Source of the DNA: Charina bottae
Lineage: Eukaryota; Chordata; Lepidosauria; Squamata; Charinaidae
Length of the DNA stretch: 64,000 nt
Assembly: GCA_023362775.1 (NCBI GenBank)
Contig: JALMGJ010000008.1
Span: forward strand, 20,708,501-20,772,500
Reading direction: 5' to 3'
Part shown: positions 1 through 11,100 of the stretch, in pieces
How the letters are laid out: each line of letters opens with the position of its first letter
Position numbering within the stretch: position 1 is the first letter of the stretch
Notes under the pieces: generated by a model
What the model was told of the DNA's origin: nothing
Seen by the model: the letters and a program-made list of their open reading frames with translations, nothing else
The model's database searches: none
Made by a program: the position numbers and the translations under genes

Positions 1-100
1 ATTATATAGCATATGATTAATACATGACAGAAGAGAAAGCAAATAAATACACATAGTCCATACAATTATATGTAAACTTCTGTAGGGATACAGAATAGTC

Positions 101-331
101 TCATAACTGGATGTCCAGTTCAGCTAACCAAGCGATCGCTTCCGGTGTTACTTCGTGCAGATCTTCTAAGGAGCCAGGGAACGCACGTCGTGGGCAGTCT
201 TGCACAATGTGTTTAATAGTTTGCATTTTGGCACCACAATCGCAGCAAGGAGAATCCTTCCAGCCCCATTGATACAGAGCAGAGGCACTCCTACCAGTAT
301 CCCATCTGATTCTATTCAATTTCCCATTCAC
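101..331 (-). mobile_element. 3' ORF2 fragment of a non-LTR retrotransposon
   Basis: The minus strand encodes about 76 residues with the pattern CCDCGAKMQTIKHIVQDCP, followed by an ATPEAIAWLAEL segment. This CxC...H...C arrangement is typical of the region after the reverse transcriptase in APE-type LINE ORF2 proteins. The rest of the element is missing. The clade is not determined; it may be the same family as the element at 61.2-64 kb, whose own 3' end is outside the window. Confidence 0.55.
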
Positions 332-1043
332 AAATTATGTTGAATCTGCTGTATTGTATTATATAGTGATTTAAACAATTAGTGTGTCTGTCATATATAA
401 TAAAAAGGTCTGAATTGAGAGTCAGCCTGGTATGAGGCTCTCCTTGAATTTATGTATATAAGACCAATAAATACACTATACTCATCAACAATTTTTTAGA
501 AGAGTAAATTCTTATTCTATGTAATTTATCGCTGGGCTAGTTCCTTGGGTGCAATAAAACAATTGGAAATTCATTCAAGCCTATCATGGAAGAATATATT
601 ACCCAAATAAATAACATAAAATACAGTACATAGTGCAATCAACTCCCAGACCTTAGAATCTTAAATAGCTCTAAAATATGCCGAAAGCCAATCCTTGATC
701 AAGGCCAAGCCTATATATTTCCTTAGTAATTGGCTGTATCTCTTTGTTTATGTTAAATTTATTTCCACAGGCTTAAATGTCTCCAAGATCCTTGAATGGA
801 AAACTCCCATTAATCTTTCCATATGCAAACTGAAGGGAAAAGAAAACATTTGAAAATTTAACTTTTCAACACATTTGGGAACAAGGTAAAGAATAAACCT
901 CTTACTGTATTTTACAATAAAAAACATTTGTCAAGCATATCCCTCAATCTCATATTAATCCTGTGATACTGTTTACCATGATAGAATACATTTCATGCCT
1001 TTGCTCATTTTCTTAAAAAAAATCTAATCAGCATAGAATAATT
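332..1043. other. unique AT-rich sequence, nothing recognised
   Basis: No long open frame, repeat end or RNA-like structure was found here. Base composition is strongly AT-rich, like the other intergenic stretches. Confidence 0.5.
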
Positions 1044-1052
1044 ATTCATTAA

Positions 1053-3545
1053 AAGGTTCCCCCACACAGTCATGTCCAATTCTAGGGGCCGGCGCTCATC
1101 TCCGTTTGTTAGCCAAAGAGCCAGTGTTGTCCAAAGACGCTTCTGCGGTCATGTGGCTGGCATGATGCGCACGGAATGCTGTTACCTTCCCACCAAAGTG
1201 GTACCTATTTAGGGTATCCATCTACTTGCATTTGCATGCTTTCGAATTGCTAGGTTGGCAAGAGCTGGGGCTAGTGCAGGAGTTCACTCCATCACACGGG
1301 GCTAGGGTCGTGAACCTCCGAACTTGCAACCTTCTTTTTTTTTTTTTACATAAGTTTTATTAAATTTTAAAATACATATTAAGAGCTAATACAAAAGAAA
1401 AGAAATAGAAATACAAAGTAAGAAAAAGGAAAAGAAAAAGTGAAGTCAAAAAATAACAAACAAAGAAAATATAGAAAATAGATGTCCTCCAATTTATCCT
1501 TGAACTTTAAGTACAGCAATTAACTTTAAATGTTAGTCCTTCATACAATACACAGAAACTTTTCTTTGTCATATACCCTATGATTTCTATAATCCAATCG
1601 TCTGTTCTTCATATAGGTTTCGCCTTTCTTGATATCTTCCAACAATCCATCTCTGGTTTCTACTCCTTAGAATAGTAATCAAATGTTCATTGTTGCATCA
1701 ATTAAATGTTTTCCATTTACTCTTTCCATTTTTACATCTATATTTATATCTTCAATAAAGTCCAATTAGTATAACAAATAAAGGCCTTATCTACGTCTAA
1801 TAAAATACAGTATATTCTGTTCATGTTATGACTATATATTCCATTAATACATAATCTAACATATTACATAACATAATACATAATATAGCAAAAATACAAA
1901 ACCTAACATAACATATAACCTAATACATACAACATATTCTTGTAATAACCTACATTCTAATTCCATCTCATCATCTCATTGTCTTCTCATAAATGTGTCT
2001 CCAGAAAGAGTAATATATAATATCAACATATTTATTTATAATCTTGTATCTTACACTTAAAATATCATGTTTTTATGCATCTGTACAGTTTCTCATATCT
2101 GTGCTTACTCTGTGTACAATACCAAATCCGCATTTTCATTAACCTTGCATTCCAAATCAATATCAATAAAATCAATTATTGTTGAAAAAAAGCAAATAAA
2201 TCTCCTGTTTAGGTTATGCCAATATCACAATATGCAACTTGTTTATTTCTGTAACTCATGCGGGATGTCAAAATGTTTATTTTGCCATATCTATCAATTT
2301 GCATATTAAAATCTTCCTGTCTCAGCTGCCACAATGTATTTATGCCCAAACATTTAATAGACCACTTCCTGTAAAATATCATAATCTTCTTCTGTACCAA
2401 TACATTCAAAGTCCTCTTTCCCTGTTTCTCTACTGGTTCGAAAGGTCTTTCCTCTGTTTCTAAATCTGTCCCTTGTATCTTCTGTTCCTGAGCCACCAAA
2501 ACTATTAATATACGTTCTATGGATTTCTTAATTTGCAAAAAAATTTTGCTGGTTTCTTCCTTAAAATCCTGAAGTGCTGTGAGAAATGCCATTATTTGTT
2601 GTTCAAACCGTAATCAGCTGCCGTAGTCAAAACAAAAAATTTTCTCAGGGAGCAGGGAACAGCTGTTCTATTATTTATCAATAATGTCTATTTCTTTAAG
2701 TGAGAAAAGCTTTTAAAGTAAAAGATGAAAAAATTCCACAGAGCAGTATTTCAAACAGTTTGTAAAAGGAAAGATGAAAATATATTCCAAATGAAAGATA
2801 GTCCTTTCTAAAAAAAAAAGTAGAAAAAGAAAGAAAAAAAGGTAAAGAGGCACACATTCTCTATACTTTATTCTTTATTCTTCTTTATTCTTCAGGCTGC
2901 AAGCTGCTTAACCCAAACAAACAATTTCTCAAAAGTCAGTTAGTTTGTCGAGTGAGAAATACCAACAAAGTCTCTTAAGTCCCAATTTCTCTGATACAAA
3001 AGAAAGGCAGAAAAATACAAACTTGTTCACTATGTTGCCAAAATAAAATCTATCAAACTTCCACCAAAATTAATTATAGCAAAGAAAACACAAAATTAGC
3101 CAACATTTTGAACGAAGTCCAAAGATAAATTTTAGATAATAAAAATGTACTAATCTAAAAAAGAAAACTAATATAAAGTGGTCTAAAAGCTGGCTGTCAC
3201 TCTTGTGTCTCCCAAGAGACTTACGTTCTCTGCAGAGCTAGGATCCTCTTTCGGCCATTTCACTGCATTCACCCCCGTTCTTCTCCGCGGTGGAAACAAC
3301 AAAGAAAAACAGGAGTGGGCAATTACAATGGCTCTGTGAGCAATCTTCTGGTTCCCCCTTCTCCAGGGGGAAACTTCAGTGGTCTGTAGACCCCTGCAAA
3401 CAAGATAGAAAGTTAGCCAGGTCTCAGAGTTCAGAGCTCTGAGAAACTCTGACTTGTCGAGCTGCCAGCCAGGCTTGGAGTCGAACTTGCAACCTTCTGA
3501 TCGACAAGCCTGGCATCTTAACCACTGAGCCATCATGCCCCCCCC
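1053..3545 (-). mobile_element. tRNA-derived SINE split by an L1-type insertion
   Basis: The SINE lies on the minus strand in two pieces, 1053-1335 and 3499-3545. The tRNA-like head (actggtta-type A box near 3520-3540) is at the right end and the gene-distal body is at the left. A 9-bp duplication, ATTCATTAA, flanks the whole unit (1044-1052 and 3546-3554). The intervening 2146 bp is a younger retrotransposon with its own duplication. Body sequence matches the copy at 60800-61109. Confidence 0.8.
1336..3481 (-). mobile_element. L1-like retrotransposon insertion, ORF1-like only
   Basis: The insert starts (left) with a T-run, the poly(A) tail of a minus-strand element. It is flanked by a 17-bp duplication, CGAACTTGCAACCTTCT (1319-1335 and 3482-3498), the hallmark of target-primed insertion. 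An open frame on the minus strand (2209-2592, about 127 codons) begins MAFLTALQDFKEETSKIF and is predicted helical, resembling the coiled-coil start of an L1 ORF1. No RT or endonuclease is present, so it is an internally deleted or non-autonomous copy. Clade assignment is tentative. Confidence 0.6.
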
Positions 3546-3670
3546 ATTCATTAACTTTTAAATAATTACTCATTAAGTGTAGAAGAACAGTAGATTGTGT
3601 CTATGAATGTTCTCAGTCATCCAAGTGGAATTGTCTGTAGCTTGAATCATGTCAACTGGATTTCTATTTT

Positions 3671-3719
3671 CTCAGTGGAAACGTTTCGCTCCTTATCCAA
3701 GGAGCTTCTTCAGTCTGAG
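3671..3719 (-). ncRNA. hammerhead-ribozyme-like motif, left Penelope arm
   Basis: Minus-strand mirror of the motif at 3770-3818: core CTGAAGA, a 7-bp stem II (GCTCCTT with AAGGAGC), then GAAAC-GTT, with CTCAG and CTGAG as outer pairing strands. There is one extra A between the core and stem II relative to the consensus. Confidence 0.5.
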
Positions 3720-3769
3720 CAAAGTTGGTAAGGGAATCCTAAATATTTAGGATTCCCTTACTAACTTTG

Positions 3770-3818
3770 CTCAGACTGAAGAAGCTCCTTGGATAAGGAG
3801 CGAAACGTTTCCACTGAG
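3770..3818 (+). ncRNA. hammerhead-ribozyme-like motif, right Penelope arm
   Basis: CTCAG, CTGAAGA (CUGANGA core), a 7-bp stem II with GGAT loop, GAAAC-GTT, then CTGAG. Same layout as in the coding Penelope copy at 58859-58907. Activity is unknown because of the extra A after the core. Confidence 0.5.
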
Positions 3819-3864
3819 AAAATAGAAATCCAGTTGACATGATTCAAGCTACAAACAGTAGATT

Positions 3865-5414
3865 ATATTTCCAGGTTTTTTTTTCACTATGTACAGTATA
3901 GATGAACAAACTATCCCAAAACATTTATTTTAACTGGTCACTCACTTTTGTGTTAACATTTATTCAGAATCCATTCATTTTTAACTATACTACGTATTTT
4001 CTTTTTTACTACACACACTTCTTAAGTATCCTATTCCCACTATATTCAACTTTTATGTTTCTCCTAAAATACTCAATTCTCACTTTATTTGCTTTTTTTC
4101 AACAATAATTTATTATTTACAAATGGACCACATACTACCCGTAGACTGTTTCCTAAAATTGAGCTATTGAGAAAAAATGATGGAGAAATTTAATAATGTA
4201 CAAATGCTGATAGAAAGATAGTGGGTTGTGAGATTATAGTAGTTAAATATGCAATAGTATCTTAAATTGACAATGAACCTTTAGCTGTAATACTGCTCAT
4301 GGATAATATGTCATATTTTTAAATCTAGCCTTAATAAAAGTCAGCATAATCATTATATAATGCCCTCTAACATATTGTTTGATCAGAAAACTGGAACTAG
4401 GATCCAAAGAAGGATCTAAATAAGTTATTAATTTTAAGAAATTAATAAAACTAATTGTGATTAATGCATTTGTACAAGAGATTCAAAATATTATACAGTA
4501 TGCTTCCAGGGATGCCTCCAGGAATATATACTCCACAAATTGTCAGAACAAATTTGGCAGCTCTTTCCAAATTAGAAAGGAGTTCAATTCTATTTACAGA
4601 AATTCCTAACCAGAATCTTTTCTACCTGAAATATTTTCTGTTTCTTATGAAGGACACAATATCCTTTTTCAGAAAAAAATAACTGTAACAAATCACTGAT
4701 CAAATAATTAAAGAATATGTTTGACAATTTAAACCAATGTTTATTAAGGTGGAAAACAGAGGAATGTTTTCCTCTGTTGGGTGAGCCTCAATGATTTGAG
4801 AGACCTGCTAACTATCAAGTTAAACTCCCACTTTGTTGGGACCGAGGACTTATCCAGTCAGGTTGCCCCATCTCCAGAATAGGTCAGCAGCCATTTTTGG
4901 AAGGCAGGGAGGGATGACATTGTCCTGTTTTCAACTCTACCCAGCTATCATGAATGCAGTTTCTGAGTACATGCTCTTACTCTGCTTTCAAAGAAATGTT
5001 TTCATGCCTATGTTCCCTCAAGTGCTGCCATCTGGTTTGCCTGGTGCACTTTCGTTTGTTCAAGGCAAACCCTAGAAGTTCATTGGCTGGTGCGCAGAGT
5101 GCCAGAAATTCCCCCTCACCCAGGTCCATGGTCACCACCCTGCTGCACAATTTGTGTCTTGATGTTCGACCTGCAATCATTTGTCATTTGAGTGTGGAAC
5201 TTTTTTTTTTAAGAACTTAACCATTGAAGGGCTGAAATGCAGATCTTTACCCAGCTGTCATTTCAGCAATTAATCAGTTCACTAATCTGAACTACCAGTT
5301 TAGGTTTTTTTCCCCTTAAAAACAGCACAACAGAATCTTCTTGTGAAACTTCAAAACAAATTGCATTCTCCATGACTGCTGCCTGGGGGTAACACTGAAG
5401 ATCATTCAGTGGCC
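3865..5414. other. intergenic, no recognised gene or repeat
   Basis: AT-rich sequence. The part around 4790-5200 is less AT-rich but matches no family I know. Short open frames here lack splice-linked or domain support. Confidence 0.4.
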
Positions 5415-5936
5415 TGTTAGAACTAGTGAATGGAGCAGAGTTTAACGTAGTATAAGTTCATGCACAGAAAGAAAATATTGTTTAAAAACAGAGCCAGCGA
5501 GCACATTAAAGAGATCCAGGTTCTTAATCTTACACTTTTAGCCCACCCAAGCATAAAGAATCACACGCTTAAACACAGTAGGTTCAAAAAGTAAGTACAA
5601 AAGAGTTCTTACGTTTATTGGTCCAGTTACATCCATGCTGTTGAGAAATGATTCTCCTTTGGCTCCCTAATCGAGGAAGACCCCTGGCCCTATGTTGCTG
5701 CCAGGTTTGCGTGGAGAAAAGGGGCTTGAGGCCTAGGCATGGCCTCTCGATTGAAGGAGCTCAGGCATGTGCGTCCTACGGTGAAGAAATCAGAGAGCAC
5801 TGACTACGAAGGGAGAAGGAGGGAGTGGGAGTGGGAGTGGCAACAAAACAACTTCCTCAAAGACACGGAGAATTGTATCCTGGGATGAACTCATCTACAT
5901 GCAAATGAGGCATGTTGATTTGCTGAATTTCCAACA
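5415..5936 (-). mobile_element. solo LTR, minus copy
   Basis: On the minus strand the unit runs from TGTTGGAAATTC to CTAACA and resembles 24133-24630 over most of its length. It has the same blocks (CATGTAGATGAG, GAACTCTTTT, TTCTTTATGCTTG). TG...CA ends and an internal polyadenylation-type region followed by a U5-like part suggest an LTR of an endogenous retrovirus or related element. No target duplication was found and no internal genes are present. Confidence 0.5.
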
Positions 5937-8109
5937 AACACGAGGCATAAAATAGTGAACCGAATGATGAGTCTTGTCAGGCACACATTTCCTTCCATGG
6001 AGGACAAAAAGTTGAAATGACAGGAATGGGTAGGAACAGCAATAGGGAAATTATCCAATGAGATGCTATGGTAATCTGAAGTCTGGACTATATCCTTTTC
6101 AAAATGTTGCCAAGCCGCCTCAGTCTGGGCAGGTTTTTCTTAGACTTAACTTAGACTTAAGCTGCCCTGAGCACAGGACAGGAACAGCTTAAAGGGACAG
6201 TAAAGATATGCCCTGAAAATGTGTATCTGTATATAATCTGTGGCTTTTGGAGAAAGGTAAAGGAAACAAACTAAACCTCGTATAAATAGATGGAACTTAC
6301 TAAAGATTGGGACAGCCTGAATCACAATTACAGATGTGTGTTTCATGGGCATAACTTTGTAGTTTGGCCCTTGAGTCTTTTTGATCACCTTGAAGAAATA
6401 TTAATTGCCTGCAAATCTACAATGAGGGGTCAAAAACCCATGCTTCCTGTTCTGGAAACCTCTACTTTTTATAGATAGGACCTGGCTGCAACTACCAGTG
6501 ATGAGGAAAAAAGCATTCTGCAGCTGTCAGCTGAGCTCTGGCATATGAAATATTTTCTTATTTTATAAAAAGAACATTGATTTATAAAATTAATTTCATT
6601 TAACTGGGGACATTTGTGAGGCTGTGTTGTTATCTTACTATCTGTTACAATTTTGGTTGAAAGCCTATACAACAGAATGTTGTAAAGACCCATTTATTTT
6701 ATATCCATTTTAAGCTGTTACGAATTCAAAAAAATAGTGCCAATTTGCATTTTTCATTATTTTTAGACATGGGAGGTCCAATTCAAGTTGTAAAAGAGGA
6801 ATTACAGATGATTATTTGTTCATCCATTATTTGTCACATTTTGTGCTAAGAACCAAGAGGAGTTTATTTTTCCCACAGATACTGAACTTATTGTATCCTA
6901 TTGCCAGAGACAACATACAGTACCTTTAGATAGAAGGCATTACTACCACATGTTCTACCCAATATAAGCAGTTAGCAACCCTACGCCTTTCCTAATTATG
7001 TCAGTGATGTAAATGAATGTATCCATGTTTACCATGTAAATATCTGCAATGAAGACCCTTGCTCTATACATGTTGCAGATCACATGGAAGTGATCACATG
7101 CAATGCTGGCTTACCACTGAAGACAATCACACCTCTTTACCTAGGGCATTAGCATGACTAAGAGAGGGGAAGGGCTATTCCTCATTATTTGGATGGTCAG
7201 TTATTCCATCATTTGTTACACCAAAACAGGGCCAGGGTAAAGTCGCTATTTCCAGCAGCATTTAATTTGTCATTTACCATAAGGGATGAAAACTGGCTTT
7301 GGGACCCATGCAGCTTGACCTGCCTGCTATTCTTCATTGCTCCCTCCTTTGTACTCAGTTATTTATTTTGCTGTGATGTCTCTGAATGAAACATTCAAGT
7401 CAATTGAGTTGCAGTACTAATTTACAACAAATAAGGATAAGGTTTCATTAAATTCAGTTGACTATGGGGCAATTGGAGGTCTTTGGGGAGGAGGGAACTG
7501 AGAACCCCAGATTTGTTACTATGAGTTTTAATATATTCATCACATGATCAACAGTTTAAAATGTTTCAGGCTCTATTTTATTTGAAAAAAAGAACCTTAG
7601 CTGCTAACTTAACACGTTTTAAACATTCCAATTCTTCAAATTAATACAGATGGGAAAACTAATGCACTTCTTTTCAGAGGAAGTATTTTTAATGTAAATG
7701 CTATGTTGAACAATTCCAAACACATGTTATGAAGTGCTTTTAAGCCATTATAATGGTGAAAGTAGTTGAATTCTTCATTACTATAAAAATATAAGGAGTT
7801 GAGCTGCTCCACTTACTGAGTAGAATCACAAATGAATCAGATATAAATAAATGAATTATGGTTTAGTTTATTAATATAGTTTGTATATAAAATAATTTGG
7901 TGCAGCTTATACACTAATATACATATTACGTATCTGAAAACCCTTGGTAAAACAGAGCATAGTATAGCCTTTTTGGCTTGTAAGAGCTAGCATAACACAT
8001 ATTGAAATCTTAATGCAAATTAAGGAGGTAAGGAATATATAGTAAGTTGACTGCAGTCAGCAATACTATGGTTGATCTTTTTATTACTACATTTTAAATA
8101 TTTTGGTTT
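5937..8109. other. downstream of REC114, no recognised feature
   Basis: AT-rich intergenic DNA beyond the REC114 stop. The near end must contain its 3' UTR. No transposon ends or conserved frames were seen. Confidence 0.4.
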
Positions 8110-11100
8110 CTAGCCATCTATAATTTTTTTTAGCTGTTTCTCTACTTCTTCCACAAATGCTGGGAAATGTTGATCCAGTAGGCACAAGCGAATAAAGCTA
8201 CTTAAATCTTCAGCACTCCACGTGGACTGTTGATATGCAAGAGGAAGTTGAACATCTGATATCAGCACATGCTGCAGAAGAAAGCAGAATAGTCAATTGC
8301 CTTTAAAAATTCCTCGTTTAAGATAAAATATATTTCTACTGATTTTTTAATCAACATGACTTTGCACAATTAATTATATCTCTAGAAGACATAAATTGTA
8401 GTTAAATTTACTTGTTTTTATTAGTAAGAATCCCCTATACATGTTAATCAGAATAAGATTTCTCTGTCTTGATATTTAATTTACCATTCTGGACAATTTC
8501 CGTCCAGTTTCCAACTTTCCCTTTCTAGGGAAGGTTGTAGAGAAACTGGTTACATGCAGCTTCAGAGGACTCTGGAAGAAGCGGATTATCTGGACCCCCT
8601 TCAGTCAGGGTTCGGGCCTGGGTATAGGACTGAGATGGCATTGATTGTATTCTTGGATGACCTCTGGCAGGAGCGGGATGGGGGTGGTATGTCCATCCTT
8701 GCTCTTCTTGATTTCTCAGTGGCTTTTGATACCATTTATCATGGTATCTTTCTGGACTGGCTCCAGGAGTTGGCGATGGGCAGCACGGTGTTGTGCTGGT
8801 TCTCCTCCTTCTTCCAGGGTCAGTTCCAGTCAGTGTTGTTAGTGGGAGAGATCCAGCTGGTGGCCTCTCCTTTGTGGGGTGCTACAGGGCTTAGTACTCT
8901 CTCCCTTCCTGTTTTAACTTCTACATGAAGCCACTGGGTGAGGTCATCCAACAGTTTGGGGTGAGGTATCATCAGTATGCTAATGATACTCAGCTTTATA
9001 TTTCTACTCCAGGCTATCCGAGTGATGCCGGGGAGGTTCTGTCTCGGTGCCTGGAGACTGTGGGGGCCTGGATCAGGAGCAATAGGCTTCAGCTCAACCC
9101 AAGCAAGACCAAGTGGCTCTGGGTTTTTGTACCTCCTGGATCCATGGACCTTCCATTTTGGTTCTGGATGGGGTGGCACTGCCATAGACAAATCCGGTGT
9201 GCAATCTAGGGGTCCTCCTGGACTCACAGCTCCTGCTTGAAGAGCAGGTGGCAGCTGTGGCTAGGAGGGCCTTTACACAGATTAGGGCTGTGTATCAGTT
9301 GCGCCTATTCCTGGACTGGGGTGTCCTGCTCACAGCCATTCATGCCCTTGTGACCTCCATACTGGACTACTGCAATGTGCTTTACATGGGGCTGCCCTTG
9401 AAGAGTATTCAGAAGCTTTAACTGGTGCAAAATGCAGCAGTGCGGGCAGTTACTGGTGCCAGTTACTCAGAACATGTGACACCACTGTATTGGCTTCTGG
9501 TGTGCTTCTGCGTGCAAAGCCATTCACGGCTTAGGACCAGGTTACTTATGGGACCATCACTCCCCTATTGTTTCTACCCGTCCTATCCAACCTGGCAAGA
9601 AGGGAATGCTCCAGGTACCATCAGCTAGGGAGTGTTGGCTGGCAGGGCCCAGAAGGAGAGCCTTTTCTGCCATAGAACCCACCCTTTGGAACATCATTCC
9701 CCCTGAGATTAGATTGGCCACGTCCCTGTTGGCCTTTTGTAAGGCCTTGAAAATCTGGCTTTGTGCTCGAGCCTGGGGCCCTGGACATGGGTTAGAGCCC
9801 GTCTCCTGGTTGTATGGATTATGGATTAGATTGTGCCCGGCTGCTACTGTATGTGTTTTTATTTTTGTTTTAGATAATGTATTTTGTGTTTTTATTTGTT
9901 TTATTGTAAGCTGCCTAGAGTCACGTAAAAGTGAGATGGGTGGCTATATAAATCGAGTAAGTAAGTAAATAAATAAATAAAATTTACTTCCAAATGCAAT
10001 AGAATTTTGATTTTGCATTTTAAATTATTTCTTTAAAATAATTAGAGTAACCAGTTAAGAATGACAATACATTATCATGTAGTAATACCATGACAAAAAA
10101 TGAGATCTTGCTATCTATGGTGGAAGTTTTTGCATATGTGTTGGTTTTGGTCTGTTTCTGGTTACTTTGTGCATGCACAAAATGGAGGGTGGATTTTTGC
10201 ATGTGCATAAAATACTTCTTAAAAGATCTCATTACCCACAGTTTTATTAACCACGGTTAATTGGCTGGAACAGAACCTCTATAAACAACAAGGGCCATTT
10301 GTGTGTAGGTTTTCACTTACGAGTTTTCAAATGTTTTTTCTTATAAATCTGAAATACCTTCAAAGTAAGAAACATTTGGCATCTGAAAATTATGCTTTTC
10401 TACAGTAGCAAATTAGCTTTTCATTTCTACTTGAGAAATGTATCAGGAATACCTGTGCTAGCTGTGCTACAGACATTGTTCCATGTGTTGGAGGTAGATT
10501 TACAACCTAGAAAGGGTTCAAAATAAATTAATAAAAGATACAAGACAAAAAACAACAACAACAAAACCTACCATAAAGCATTTAAAAAATGGAATATTTT
10601 TCCTTTCCTATTTGAGCACTTTAAAATACATACACTACAGTAAATAAAATAAGAGATTATAGTTTACTTCCATAATATAAGAATATCAAAGAGAAATATA
10701 CTTGGAAGAAAAATGGGACTATACAGAACTTTATCAAGAATTTTCAATGAACACATTCTTTAGGTTGGCGTTCACTGAAATTTGGACCTTACACTATAAA
10801 ATTATATATACTGTACATGAAAGATAATATAAACAATATTTAAAAATGCAGTCAATCAATCTGTTCATTCCTGGACTGGCTGAAAAAAAGTAATTTAAGA
10901 ACAAAACATTTTTGTTGAACAATTTTTCTGATTTTATAGAATAAACTACAATACTAAAGCTATATGGCAGCACATCTTTTTTTCATTTCTCTGCCCAATC
11001 ACCTTCCACATACATTCATCAGCTTACAGTGTGTTGTACTGGTACATTTTGTTCTATATCTTTCAGCTGACTTGCATCAGTGAGAAGCAGACTGTGGCCT

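Larger units (their letters stand above)
3597..3853. mobile_element. Penelope terminal mini-element (two inverted pLTR-like arms)
   Basis: Two copies of the Penelope-like 3' terminus (compare 58829-58981) lie head to head. Arms are 3597-3744 (minus) and 3745-3853 (plus), with one mismatch noticed over the shared 109 bp and a centre at AAATATTT. The 257-bp unit has an 11-bp direct duplication, AACAGTAGATT (3586-3596 and 3854-3864), so it inserted as one unit. It has no coding sequence. Each arm carries a hammerhead-like core, so the two face in opposite directions. Confidence 0.85.

Noticed and set aside
3183..3551. 122-codon minus frame starting MNGGGMMAQWLRC
   Set aside because: Reads through the tRNA-like head of a SINE into the L1-like insert; chimera of repeats, not a gene.
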